From Streptomyces dangxiongensis (lineage in GTDB: Bacteria > Actinomycetota > Actinomycetes > Streptomycetales > Streptomycetaceae): 64,000 nt of DNA. Below, piece by piece: positions 7,152 through 16,038 of this stretch. The notes under the pieces are model-generated. The model was given only the letters and a program-made list of their open reading frames with translations. It made no database searches and had not been told where the DNA came from. The translations under genes and the position numbers were made by a program. The number at the start of each line of letters is the position of its first letter. Position 1 is the first letter of the stretch. The stretch lies in assembly GCF_003675325.1 (NCBI RefSeq), contig NZ_CP033073.1, positions 5,642,001-5,706,000 of the forward strand. The letters run 5' to 3'.

Positions 7152-10145
7152 ATGACGCCGGGGCGCACGAGCAGCACCTTCACCCGTCTGCTGCGGCACG
7201 GTTTCACCGACCCCTCCGCCGCCGAGCGCCTCCTGGACGGCCCCGAACTCGCCCCCGTCCGCGACGACCCGGTCCTCCTCGAAGCCCTCGCCGCCACCGC
7301 CGACCCCGACCTCGCCCTGCACGGCCTGGTCCGCCTCCTGGAGGCGCAGGACGGCCCCACGGCCCACCGCTCCCTGCTGGACACCCTCATCGCGGCCAAG
7401 CCCCTGCGCGACCGCCTCCTCGGCGTCCTCGGCGCCTCCGCCGCCCTCGCCGACCACCTGGCCCGCCACGCCACCGACTGGCAGGTCCTGGTCACGTACG
7501 AGCCGCAGGACCTGCACCCGGGCCTCACGGAGTTCGAACGAGGCCTGGCCGAGGCCGACGACCCGGTCACCCTCCGCGTCGCCTACCGCCGCTGCCTGCT
7601 CTCCATCGCCGCCCGGGACGTCTGCGGCACCACCGACGTGGCCGAGACCGCCGCGGAACTCGCCGACCTGGCCACCGCCACCCTCCGCGCGGCCCTGGCC
7701 ATGGCCCGGCGCGCCGCCCCCGAGGACGCCGCGGCCTGCCGCCTCGCCGTGATCGCCATGGGCAAGTGCGGCGGCCACGAGCTCAACTACGTATCCGACG
7801 TGGACGTCATCTTCGTGGCCGAGGCGGCCGACGGCGCACCCGAGACCAAGGCCCTCAACTCCGCCACCCGGCTCGCCTCCCACCTCATGCGGATCTGCTC
7901 CGAGACGACCGTCGAGGGCTCCATCTGGCCGGTCGACGCCAACCTCCGCCCCGAGGGCCGCAACGGCCCCCTCGTGCGCACCCTCAGCAGCCACCTCGCC
8001 TACTACCAGCGCTGGGCGAAGACCTGGGAGTTCCAGGCCCTCCTCAAGGCCCGCCCGGTGGCCGGCGACGCCGACCTCGGCCAGGCCTACCTCGACGCGC
8101 TGCACCCCCTCGTGTGGCAGGCGGCGGACCGCGAGAACTTCGTGACGGACGTGCAGAGGATGCGCCGCCGCGTGGTGGAGAACATCCCCGCGGCCGAGAT
8201 CGACCGCGAACTCAAACTCGGCCCCGGCGGGCTGCGCGACGTCGAGTTCGCCGTGCAGCTCCTCCAACTGGTGCACGGCCGCACCGACCCGGCCCTGCGC
8301 AGCGGCACCACCCTGGACGCCCTCCAGGCCCTCGCCGCCGGCGGCTACGTCGGCCGCGAGGACGCCGCCCGCCTGGACGAGGCGTACCGCTTCCTGCGCT
8401 CGATGGAGCACCGTATCCAGCTCTACCGCCTGCGCCGCACCCACCTCGTCCCCGAGGCGGAGGCGGACCAGCGCCGCCTCGGCCGCTCCCTGGGCCTGCG
8501 CACCGACCCGGTGACCGGCCTGAACCGCGAGTGGCGGCGGCACACCGGCGCCGTACGGCGGCTGCACGAGAAGCTCTTCTACCGCCCGCTGCTCGACGCC
8601 GTGGCCCAGTTGGCGCCCGGCGAGACGCGGCTGAGCCCCGAGGCGGCCCGCGCACGCCTGGTCGCCCTCGGCTACGCCGACCCGGCCGCCGCCCTGCGCC
8701 ACCTGGAGGCCCTGGCCTCCGGGGTGACCCGCAAGGCGGCGATCCAGCGCACCCTGCTCCCGGTCCTGCTCGGCTGGTTCGCCGACTCGGCGGACCCCGA
8801 CGCCGGCCTGCTCAACTTCCGCAAGGTCTCCGACGCGCTCGGCAAGACACCCTGGTACCTGCGGCTGCTGCGCGACGAGGGCGCCGCGGCCGAGAACCTG
8901 GCCCGCGTCCTGTCGGCGGGCCGCCTCGCCCCCGACCTGCTGATGCGCGCCCCCGAGGCGGTGGCCCTGCTGGGCGACGGCGACGCCGGCGGCCTCGCGC
9001 CCCGGGACCGCGTCCCCCTGGAACAGGAGATCATGGCCGCGGTGGGCCGCGCGGCCAACGCCGAGCAGGGCGTCACCGCGGCCCGCGGCGTCCGCCGCCG
9101 CGAGCTGTTCCGCACCACCGCCGCCGACATCGTCGGCTCCTACGGCACCGAGGCCAACGCCGCCGAGACCGACCAGGGCGCCCTCGTGGACCGGGTCGGC
9201 GCGGCCGTCTCCGACCTCACCGCGGCCACCCTCGCCGGCACTCTGCGCGCGGTCGTCCGGGACGGCTGGGGCGACACCCTGCCCACCCGGTTCGCGATCA
9301 TCGGGATGGGCCGCTTCGGCGGGCACGAGCTGGGCTACGGCTCCGACGCGGACGTGCTGTTCGTGCACGAACCCCGCGACGGCGCGGACGAGCACGAGGC
9401 TTCCGCCGCCGCGAACAGGATCGTCGCCGAGATGCGCCGCCTGCTCCAGCTCCCCAGCGCCGACCCGCCGCTGCTCATCGACGCCGACCTGCGTCCGGAG
9501 GGCAAGTCGGGCCCGCTGGTGCGCACCCTGAAGTCGTACGAGGCGTACTACCGCCGCTGGTCCCTGGTCTGGGAGTCACAGGCGCTGCTGCGGGCCGAGC
9601 CGGTCGCCGGCGACGAGGACCTGGGCCGGCGCTTCACCGCCCTGGTCGACCCGCTGCGCTATCCGGCCGAGGGCCTCGGCGAGGAGGCGGTCCGCGAGAT
9701 CCGCCGGCTGAAGGCACGGATGGAGTCCGAGCGGCTGCCCCGGGGCGCCGACCCCAAGCTGCACACCAAGCTCGGCCCCGGCGGCCTGTCCGACGTCGAG
9801 TGGACCGTCCAGCTCCTCCAGCTCCGCCACGCCCACCACGAGCCCGGCCTGCGCACCACCCGCACCCGCGAGGCCCTGGCCGCCGCCCGCGACGCCGGGC
9901 TGCTGCCGGCCGCGGAAGCGGAGATCCTGGACGAGGCGTGGGTGCTGGCCACCCGGGTGCGCAACGCGGTCATGCTGGTCCGCGGCCGGGCCGGGGACAC
10001 CTTCCCCACCGAGCCCCGCGAGCTGGCCGCCGTCGGCCGCTACCTCGGCTACGGCGCCGGACACGCCGGGGACATGCTGGACGCCTACCGGCGCACCGCC
10101 CGCCGGGCGCGCACGGTCGTGGAGGAGCTGTTCTACGCGGACTGA
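7152..10145 (+). CDS. glnE: Bifunctional glutamine-synthetase adenylyltransferase/deadenylase
   Basis: A 997-aa protein with the tandem nucleotidyltransferase layout of GlnE. The N-terminal deadenylylase half carries GKCGGHELNYVSDVDVIFV; the C-terminal adenylyltransferase half carries GMGRFGGHELGYGSDADVLF. Each half also has a KLGPGGLRDVE or KLGPGGLSDVE block. GlnE transfers AMP to a tyrosine of type I glutamine synthetase (GlnA) to lower its activity, and removes it again. Its target glnA lies about 32 kb away in this window and has the acceptor tyrosine. The ATG at 7152 follows a GAGGGGAGA ribosome site. Transcription is convergent with the PAP2 gene, 46 bp away. Confidence 0.97.
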   Translation: MTPGRTSSTFTRLLRHGFTDPSAAERLLDGPELAPVRDDPVLLEALAATADPDLALHGLVRLLEAQDGPTAHRSLLDTLIAAKPLRDRLLGVLGASAALADHLARHATDWQVLVTYEPQDLHPGLTEFERGLAEADDPVTLRVAYRRCLLSIAARDVCGTTDVAETAAELADLATATLRAALAMARRAAPEDAAACRLAVIAMGKCGGHELNYVSDVDVIFVAEAADGAPETKALNSATRLASHLMRICSETTVEGSIWPVDANLRPEGRNGPLVRTLSSHLAYYQRWAKTWEFQALLKARPVAGDADLGQAYLDALHPLVWQAADRENFVTDVQRMRRRVVENIPAAEIDRELKLGPGGLRDVEFAVQLLQLVHGRTDPALRSGTTLDALQALAAGGYVGREDAARLDEAYRFLRSMEHRIQLYRLRRTHLVPEAEADQRRLGRSLGLRTDPVTGLNREWRRHTGAVRRLHEKLFYRPLLDAVAQLAPGETRLSPEAARARLVALGYADPAAALRHLEALASGVTRKAAIQRTLLPVLLGWFADSADPDAGLLNFRKVSDALGKTPWYLRLLRDEGAAAENLARVLSAGRLAPDLLMRAPEAVALLGDGDAGGLAPRDRVPLEQEIMAAVGRAANAEQGVTAARGVRRRELFRTTAADIVGSYGTEANAAETDQGALVDRVGAAVSDLTAATLAGTLRAVVRDGWGDTLPTRFAIIGMGRFGGHELGYGSDADVLFVHEPRDGADEHEASAAANRIVAEMRRLLQLPSADPPLLIDADLRPEGKSGPLVRTLKSYEAYYRRWSLVWESQALLRAEPVAGDEDLGRRFTALVDPLRYPAEGLGEEAVREIRRLKARMESERLPRGADPKLHTKLGPGGLSDVEWTVQLLQLRHAHHEPGLRTTRTREALAAARDAGLLPAAEAEILDEAWVLATRVRNAVMLVRGRAGDTFPTEPRELAAVGRYLGYGAGHAGDMLDAYRRTARRARTVVEELFYAD

Positions 10146-10191
10146 ACCGGCCACGCACACGGCAGGCGGTGCGGGACGCCGCGCCGTGGCG

Positions 10192-11064
10192 CTACGCGGA
10201 CCGGCCGGCGGGCACCGGCTCACCCGCGGCCTGCACCGTCACCCGCCGCGGCAGCGCGTGCGGCAGGCTGCCGTACCAGAGCCGGGCCACCGCGAACCCG
10301 AAGCACAGACAGACCACGCCGCCCACCGCGTCGAGCCAGAAGTGGTTGGCCGTGGCGACGATCACGAGGAGGGTGGCCGCCGGGTACACCAGTCCCAGCA
10401 CCCGCGCCCACGGCACCGAGGCCAGCGCGAAGACCGTCAGCCCGCACCACAGCGACCAGCCGATGTGCATCGACGGCATCGCCGCGTACTGGTTCGACAT
10501 GTGCTTGAGGTCGCCGGACGCCATCGAGCCCCAGGTGTGGTGCCTCAGCACGGTGTCGACGAAGTGCCCGCCGTGCATGAGCCGGGGCGGCGCCAGCGGG
10601 AACAGGTAGTAACCGACCAGGGCCACGCCCGTCGTCGCGAACAGTGCCAGCCGGGTCGCCGCGTACCGGCCGGGATGCCACCGGTACAGCCACACCAGGA
10701 CCCCGATCGTGATCACGAAGTGCAGTGTGGCGTAGTAGTAGTTCATGCCGACGATCAGCCAAGTCACCGAGTTGGCGGCGTGGTTGACCGACTGCTCGAC
10801 GGCGACGCCCAGGTCGTGCTCGACGCGCCAGATCCAGCGCGCGTTGCGCAGCGCCTCGGCCCGCTGCTCCGGGACGGCGTTGCGGATCAGCGAGTACGTC
10901 CAGTAACTCACTGCGACCAGAAGGATCTCGAACCACAGCCGGGGCCGCCGCGGACGCCGCAGCCGTCCCAGCGGACCTCGTCCGGCCTCGCCCGTGACGA
11001 CCCGCGGAACGGCCACCTGTTCGCGACCTTCCGGCTCTGTCACGGTCGAGTCACCCATAGACAC
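10192..11064 (-). CDS. PAP2-superfamily membrane phosphatase-like protein
   Basis: About 290 aa with five or six membrane segments and the PAP2 phosphatase pattern of the Aur1/inositol-phosphoceramide-synthase-like branch: MPSMHIGWSLW (PSxH motif) and ATANHFWLDAVGG (motif with the catalytic His and Asp). Members act on lipid phosphates at the membrane; the substrate here is unknown. The N-terminal 45 residues are basic and cytoplasmic. The start may be GTG at 11064 or ATG at 11058, and neither has a strong ribosome site. Its 3' end faces that of glnE. Confidence 0.8.
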   Translation of the reverse strand: MSMGDSTVTEPEGREQVAVPRVVTGEAGRGPLGRLRRPRRPRLWFEILLVAVSYWTYSLIRNAVPEQRAEALRNARWIWRVEHDLGVAVEQSVNHAANSVTWLIVGMNYYYATLHFVITIGVLVWLYRWHPGRYAATRLALFATTGVALVGYYLFPLAPPRLMHGGHFVDTVLRHHTWGSMASGDLKHMSNQYAAMPSMHIGWSLWCGLTVFALASVPWARVLGLVYPAATLLVIVATANHFWLDAVGGVVCLCFGFAVARLWYGSLPHALPRRVTVQAAGEPVPAGRSA

Positions 11065-11137
11065 AGAGTCTGCCAGAAAAGGTTTCTCCGCCGATCATCC
11101 CCTGGACGGATGTGCCGCGCACCTTCTGCGGGGCACG

Positions 11138-12172
11138 CTACGAGGCGCGCACGACGTGCGGGGCCGAGGCCGTGGAACCCCGCACCACCAGCTCCGGCAT
11201 GAACACGAACTCGCTGTGCGGCGCCGGGGTCCCGCCGATCTCCTCCAGCAGCGTGCGCACCGCCGCCTGCCCCATCGCCGGGACCGGCTTGCGGACGGTG
11301 GTCAGCGGGGGGTCGGTGAAGGCGATGAGCGGGGAGTCGTCGAACCCGACCACCGACACGTCCCGGGGCACCTCCAGGCCCCGCTGCCGGGCCGCCCGTA
11401 TCGCCCCCAGGGCCATCATGTCGCTGGCGCAGACCACCGCCGTACAGCCCCGCTCGATCAGCGCCGTGGCCGCCGCCTGACCGCCCTCCAGGGTGTACAG
11501 CGAGTGCTGGACCAGCTCCGTCTCGACGGTCTGCGCGGGGATGCCGAGCTGCTCCTGCACGGTCCGCACGAAGCCCTCGATCTTGCGCTGCACCGGCACG
11601 AACCGCTTCGGCCCGAGCGCCAGCCCGATCCGGGTGTGCCCCAGCGACACCAGGTGCGTCACCGCCAGCGCCATCGCCGCCCGGTCGTCGGGGGAGATGA
11701 ACGGCGCCTGCACCTTCGGCGAGAAGCCGTCCACCAGCACGTACGGCACGCCCTGCGCGCGCAGCCGGTCGTAGCGCTGCATGTCGGCGGTGGTGTCGGC
11801 GTGCAGCCCGGAGACGTAGATGATCCCGGCGACCCCGCGGTCCACGAGCATCTCGGTCAGCTCGTCCTCCGTCGACCCGCCCGGGGTCTGCGTGGCGAGC
11901 ACCGGTGTGTACCCCTGACGGGTCAGCGCCTGGCCGATGACCTGGGCCAGCGCCGGGAATATCGGGTTCTCCAGCTCCGGCGTGATCAGGCCCACCAGGC
12001 CCTCACTGCGCTGGCGCAGCCGCACCGGACGTTCGTAGCCGAGCACGTCCAGCGCGGCCAGCACGGACTGGCGGGTGGTGGCGGCGACGCCCGGCTTCCC
12101 GTTGAGGACCCGGCTGACGGTCGCTTCGCTCACCCCCGCCTGCGCGGCGATATCGGCAAGCCGTGTGGTCAC
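11138..12172 (-). CDS. malR: LacI-family maltose operon repressor
   Basis: A LacI/GalR regulator. The N-terminal helix-turn-helix TRLADIAAQAGVSEATVSRVLNG is followed by the hinge helix and a periplasmic-binding-protein-like effector domain ending in MPELVVRGST. It represses maltodextrin genes until maltose is present. The GTG at 12170-12172 gives 344 aa, the usual length for Streptomyces MalR, and puts the HTH at the very N-terminus. An in-frame ATG at 12263-12265 with a better ribosome site (GAGGGAGCG) would add 31 residues and cannot be excluded. The gene is divergent from malE, and the gap contains operator-like CTTGCA/TGCAAG repeats. Confidence 0.93.
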   Translation of the reverse strand: MTTRLADIAAQAGVSEATVSRVLNGKPGVAATTRQSVLAALDVLGYERPVRLRQRSEGLVGLITPELENPIFPALAQVIGQALTRQGYTPVLATQTPGGSTEDELTEMLVDRGVAGIIYVSGLHADTTADMQRYDRLRAQGVPYVLVDGFSPKVQAPFISPDDRAAMALAVTHLVSLGHTRIGLALGPKRFVPVQRKIEGFVRTVQEQLGIPAQTVETELVQHSLYTLEGGQAAATALIERGCTAVVCASDMMALGAIRAARQRGLEVPRDVSVVGFDDSPLIAFTDPPLTTVRKPVPAMGQAAVRTLLEEIGGTPAPHSEFVFMPELVVRGSTASAPHVVRAS

Positions 12173-12288
12173 GCCACTGGACTGTACCGGTCGTATGTCC
12201 CCTTGCACACCGGCCGGACGCCGGGCGCGGGCGGCCGCGGGGCCTGCCGTGGGTTGCTGCCTCATCGCGCTCCCTCGGATTCGTGGTG

Positions 12289-12311
12289 GCAAGAGCTTGC
12301 AGAGTCTTGCA
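12289..12311. promoter_or_regulatory. Candidate MalR operator 1 (malR side)
   Basis: GCAAG at 12289-12293, CTTGCA at 12296-12301 and a second CTTGCA at 12306-12311 form a cluster of one inverted and one direct copy of the same half-site, spaced 10 bp apart (one helical turn). It lies just upstream of the longer malR reading frame. LacI-family regulators bind such repeats. That this one is bound by MalR is inferred from position and from the match to operator 2. Confidence 0.6.
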
Positions 12312-12397
12312 CAGGAGTCGTCCTCGCCGCTCAGCCGGTCCCCCGTTGGGTCGCACCGCGGTCGAGCGCCGGTCACGGGTGGGTAACCATCGTGTTC

Positions 12398-12420
12398 CCT
12401 TGCACTTTTTTTCTGCAAGG
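12398..12420. promoter_or_regulatory. Candidate MalR operator 2 (malE side)
   Basis: A perfect inverted repeat with 7-bp arms, CCTTGCA (12398-12404) and TGCAAGG (12414-12420), around a 9-bp T-rich centre. It lies about 130 bp upstream of the malE start. The half-site is the same as in operator 1. Dyad symmetry and location fit a MalR binding site overlapping or flanking the malE promoter. Confidence 0.65.
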
Positions 12421-12552
12421 TCTTTCGCGACGCTTACATCGCTGTTACGTTCCCAGTCGCCCGGCCGCGGCAACGGCGCAGTCGGCAAGTCGCAGGGGCG
12501 GCGGACGGGGCCGCCTCCTGTACCACTCGGGCTTAACCCTCAAGGAGAACTC

Positions 12553-13827
12553 ATGCGGCGTGGCATAGCGGCCTCCGCGCTGGTGGCGTCCCTCGCCCTC
12601 ACGGCGACGGCGTGCGGCGGGAACGACAGCGACAGCGGAAAGTCGGACGGCCCGGTCACCATCACCTGGTGGGACACCTCCAACGCCACCAATGAGGCGC
12701 CGACGTACAAGACCCTGGTCCAGCAGTTCGAGAGCGCCAACAAGAACATCAAGGTCAAGTACGTCAACGTCCCCTTCGACCAGGCGCAGAACAAGTTCGA
12801 CACCGCCGCCGGCGCCCAGGGCGCCCCGGACGTGCTGCGCTCCGAGGTCGGCTGGACCCCCGCCTTCGCCAAGAAGGGCTTCTTCCTGCCGCTGGACGGC
12901 ACCGAGGCACTCGCCGACCGGGCGAAGTTTCAGCCCAGCCTGATCCAGCAGGCCCAGTACCAGGGCAAGACCTACGGCGTCCCGCTGGTGACCGACACCC
13001 TCGCCCTGGTCTACAACAAGGCGCTGTTCAAGAAGGCCGGCATCACCGAGGCGCCCAAGACGTGGGACGAGCTGAAGTCCGACGCCGCCAAGGTCCGGGC
13101 CAAGGCCGGGGCCGACGGCTACTGGGGCTCCACCCAGGGCTACTACGCCCAGACCTTCCTCTACGGCGAGGGCACCGACACCGTCGACGCCGCCGCCAAG
13201 AAGATCACCGTCGGCTCCGCCGCCGCCAAGAAGGCCTACGGCACCTGGCTGAGCACGTTCTCCGGCAAGGGCCTGCACAAGGCCGACACCACCGCCGACG
13301 CCTACGCCCACATCCAGGACGCGTTCGTCAACGGCAAGGTCGCCGCGATCATCCAGGGCCCGTGGGAGATCACGAACTTCTACCAGGGCGCGGCCTTCAA
13401 GGACAAGGCCAACCTCGGCATCGCCACCGTCCCGGCCGGCTCCTCCGGCAAGGCGGGCGCCCCGACCGGCGGCCACAACCTCTCGGTCTACGCCGGCTCG
13501 GACAAGGCCCACCAGGAGGCGGCCCTGAAGTTCGTCAAGTTCATGACCTCCGCGAAGTCCCAGGAGGCCGTCGCCCTGAAGAACTCCACCCTGCCGACCC
13601 GCTCCGACGCCTACACCGCCCAGGTCAAGGCCAACCCCGGCATCGCCGGCTACCAGGGCGTCCTCGCCGCCGCCCAGCCGCGCCCGGCGCTGCCCGAGTA
13701 CAGCTCCCTGTGGGGCCCGCTGGACACCGAGCTGCCCAAGATCGCCTCGGGCCGGGAGTCCCTGGACAAGGGCCTGACCGACGTCGAGCTGGCCATCGCC
13801 AAGCTGGTGCCCGACTTCAGCAAGTGA
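12553..13827 (+). CDS. malE: Maltose/maltodextrin ABC transporter, substrate-binding lipoprotein
   Basis: A 424-aa family-1 extracellular solute-binding protein. The signal peptide ends in a lipobox-type LTATAC with the lipidated Cys at about residue 22, so it is membrane-anchored outside the cell. The mature part has typical features (VTITWWDTSN start, IQGPWEITNF, AGSDKAHQEAALKFVKFM). It captures maltose and maltodextrins and delivers them to MalF-MalG. ATG 12553 follows AAGGAG with ideal spacing. First gene of malEFG, and strongly supported by the divergent malR. Confidence 0.95.
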   Translation: MRRGIAASALVASLALTATACGGNDSDSGKSDGPVTITWWDTSNATNEAPTYKTLVQQFESANKNIKVKYVNVPFDQAQNKFDTAAGAQGAPDVLRSEVGWTPAFAKKGFFLPLDGTEALADRAKFQPSLIQQAQYQGKTYGVPLVTDTLALVYNKALFKKAGITEAPKTWDELKSDAAKVRAKAGADGYWGSTQGYYAQTFLYGEGTDTVDAAAKKITVGSAAAKKAYGTWLSTFSGKGLHKADTTADAYAHIQDAFVNGKVAAIIQGPWEITNFYQGAAFKDKANLGIATVPAGSSGKAGAPTGGHNLSVYAGSDKAHQEAALKFVKFMTSAKSQEAVALKNSTLPTRSDAYTAQVKANPGIAGYQGVLAAAQPRPALPEYSSLWGPLDTELPKIASGRESLDKGLTDVELAIAKLVPDFSK

Positions 13828-13832
13828 GCCCG

Positions 13833-13882
13833 CGGTGGCCGTCGGATCCTCTCGTCAGGAGAGGAGGATCCGACGGCCACCG
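13833..13882 (+). terminator. Strong stem-loop between malE and malF
   Basis: Perfect inverted repeat with 19-bp arms (13833-13851 and 13864-13882) around a 12-nt loop, starting just after the malE stop codon. There is no T tract, so it may act as an attenuating or mRNA-stabilising element rather than a full terminator. malF follows in the same direction only 46 bp later. Confidence 0.85.
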
Positions 13883-13927
13883 CCCTGTGCCCAGCCCGAA
13901 CCCGTGATCTTTTGAAGGTGTCGAACC

Positions 13928-14932
13928 ATGACAGTCGCCATCGACCGCGCGACCGGCAAGCGCCGCGGTGACCGCGCGCCTCGGCCCGGGCTGGGCCGGC
14001 GCATCAGACACGGCTGCCAGAAGCACTGGTACGCCTACGCGATGATCGCCCCGGTGGTCGCCGTACTCGGCGGCATCGTCGCCTACCCGCTCCTCCGCGG
14101 CGTCTACCTCACCCTCACCGACGCCAACAGCCTCAACTCGGCGCGCACCATCGGCGTCAACCACATCGACGCCACCTACCGGTTCATCGGCCTGGACAAC
14201 TACAAGGACATCCTGTTCGGCCCGACGGCCTACGACCGCTTCTGGTCGCACTTCCTGTGGACCGTCTTCTGGACGGCCGCCTGCGTGGTCCTGCACTACG
14301 CCATCGGTCTCGGCCTCGCGCTCATGCTCGACCAGAAGCTGCGCGGCCGCACCGTCTACCGGCTGCTGCTCGTGCTGCCCTGGGCCGTACCGACCTTCGT
14401 CACCGTCTTCTCCTGGCGGATCATGCTCGCCGACTCCGGCGTGCTCAACCAGCTCCTCGGCGCCCTCCACCTGCCCCAGCCGCAGTGGCTGGAGGACACG
14501 TTCTGGCAGCGGTTCGCCGCCATCATGGTCAACACCTGGTGCGGCGTGCCGTTCATGATGCTCTCCCTGCTCGGCGGCCTGCAGTCCATCGACTCCTCGC
14601 TCTACGAGGCCGCGGAGATGGACGGCGCCACCGCCTGGCAGCGCTTCCGGCACGTCACCCTGCCCGGTCTGCGCTCGGTCAGCTCCACCGTCGTCCTGCT
14701 CGGTGTCATCTGGACCTTCAACCAGTTCGCCATCATCTTCCTGCTGTTCGGCCCGACCGGCGCGCCCGACGCCCAGATCCTCGTCACCTGGGCCTACTAC
14801 CTCGGCTTCGGCCAGCAGCCGCGTGACTTCGCCCAGTCCGCCGCGTACGGCGTGCTGCTGCTGTCGGTCCTGACCGTCTTCACCTCCTTCTACTTCCGCT
14901 GGCTGAAGCGCAATGACCAGCTCGCCGTCTGA
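13928..14932 (+). CDS. malF: Maltose ABC transporter permease
   Basis: A 334-aa binding-protein-dependent permease with six predicted membrane segments and the EAA loop (EAAEMDGATAWQRFRHVTLP) that docks the ATPase. It pairs with MalG to form the maltodextrin channel. The N-terminal 30 residues are basic and cytoplasmic. ATG 13928 is preceded by GAAGGTG. It lies 100 bp after malE with a large hairpin in between, and malG follows directly. No ATP-binding subunit is in the cluster. In Streptomyces the shared ATPase MsiK usually serves such importers, so that is the likely partner. Confidence 0.95.
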   Translation: MTVAIDRATGKRRGDRAPRPGLGRRIRHGCQKHWYAYAMIAPVVAVLGGIVAYPLLRGVYLTLTDANSLNSARTIGVNHIDATYRFIGLDNYKDILFGPTAYDRFWSHFLWTVFWTAACVVLHYAIGLGLALMLDQKLRGRTVYRLLLVLPWAVPTFVTVFSWRIMLADSGVLNQLLGALHLPQPQWLEDTFWQRFAAIMVNTWCGVPFMMLSLLGGLQSIDSSLYEAAEMDGATAWQRFRHVTLPGLRSVSSTVVLLGVIWTFNQFAIIFLLFGPTGAPDAQILVTWAYYLGFGQQPRDFAQSAAYGVLLLSVLTVFTSFYFRWLKRNDQLAV

Positions 14933-14951
14933 CGCCGCAGGAGCCGCCGCC

Positions 14952-15857
14952 ATGAGCACCCCGACCCTGGAAATGACCGAGGCCGCACCGGCCCCCGCCG
15001 CCGCGGCCGGGCGCCGCACCCGCCGGCGCGGCGAGCGCGGCCCGCTCGGCACCGCCCTGCTGCACGGCGGCCTCACCGCGGCGAGCCTCATCGCCCTGGC
15101 CCCGGTGGCCTGGCTGTTCTACCTGTCCCTCGGCCCGGACAAGGACGACTACCTGCACCCGGGCAAGATCGCGGACAAGCTGACCATCGGCAACTACCGC
15201 TTCGTGCTGGAGCACACCGCCTTCTTCGACTGGTTCAGGTCGACGATGATCGTGGCCCTCGGCACCACCGTCATCGGTGTCTTCGTCGCCGCGACCACCG
15301 GCTACGCGGTCTCCCGCATGCGCTTCCCCGGCTACAAGCAGCTCATGTGGGTCCTGCTGCTCACCCAGGCCTTCCCGATCGCCATCCTGATCGTGCCGAT
15401 GTACGAGATCTTCGGCGAACTCGGCCTCATCGACACCTACTGGTCGCTGATCATCGTCAACTGCACCACCGCGGTGCCGTACAGCGCGTGGCTGCTCAAG
15501 GGCTACTTCGACACCATCCCCTTCGAGATCGACGAGGCCGGACGCGTGGACGGGCTCAGCCCGTTCGGGACGTTCTTCCGGCTGGTCCTGCCGCTGGCCC
15601 GCCCGGGCCTGGCCGTCGCCGCGTTCTACAACTTCATCACCGCCGTCGGCGAGGTCGCCTTCGCGACCACCTTCATGCTGGACGACTCCAAGTACACCTT
15701 CGCCGTCGGCCTCCAGACCTTCGTCAGCGAACACGACGCCCAGTGGAACTACATGGCCGCCACCGCGGTGCTGATCGCCATACCCGTGACCGTGTTCTTC
15801 TACCTCGTGCAGAAGAACCTCGTCACCGGCCTCACCGCCGGCGGCACCAAGGGCTGA
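14952..15857 (+). CDS. malG: Maltose ABC transporter permease
   Basis: A 301-aa permease with an Ala/Pro-rich cytoplasmic N-terminus, about six membrane segments and the EAA motif (DEAGRVDGLSPFGTFFRLVLP). It forms the translocation pore with MalF. The ATG at 14952 has AGGAG 8 nt upstream. An in-frame upstream ATG at 14913 would overlap malF by 20 bp and is less likely. Last gene of malEFG. Confidence 0.95.
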   Translation: MSTPTLEMTEAAPAPAAAAGRRTRRRGERGPLGTALLHGGLTAASLIALAPVAWLFYLSLGPDKDDYLHPGKIADKLTIGNYRFVLEHTAFFDWFRSTMIVALGTTVIGVFVAATTGYAVSRMRFPGYKQLMWVLLLTQAFPIAILIVPMYEIFGELGLIDTYWSLIIVNCTTAVPYSAWLLKGYFDTIPFEIDEAGRVDGLSPFGTFFRLVLPLARPGLAVAAFYNFITAVGEVAFATTFMLDDSKYTFAVGLQTFVSEHDAQWNYMAATAVLIAIPVTVFFYLVQKNLVTGLTAGGTKG

Positions 15858-15920
15858 CGCCCGCCGGGGAGTGACTCCCGCGCGGCCCCGCCGCGCGGGC
15901 GGGCGGGCCGCGGTGGCCTT

Positions 15921-15943
15921 CCCCCCGCTGTCCGAGCGGGGGG
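15921..15943 (+). terminator. Hairpin after malG
   Basis: Inverted repeat CCCCCCGCT / AGCGGGGGG with a 5-nt loop, 64 bp after the malG stop and about 95 bp before aglA. It probably ends or attenuates the malEFG transcript, so aglA may be partly uncoupled from it. Confidence 0.6.
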
Positions 15944-16038
15944 ACGACCGCACCCCGCCGGCCCCGCGGCCCGCCTCGTACCCTCCGTCCGCCGCCGTAC
16001 CCACGACCACCATGCCCCTGTCACGTATCAAGGACGCC

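Noticed and set aside
6822..9395. Long minus-strand open frame opposite glnE
   Set aside because: Shadow of glnE; no conserved motifs and no ribosome site, whereas glnE motifs are complete on the plus strand.
13833..13882. Insertion-sequence end or attachment site
   Set aside because: The long inverted repeat has only a 12-nt loop and no coding content, and sits where an intercistronic hairpin is expected.
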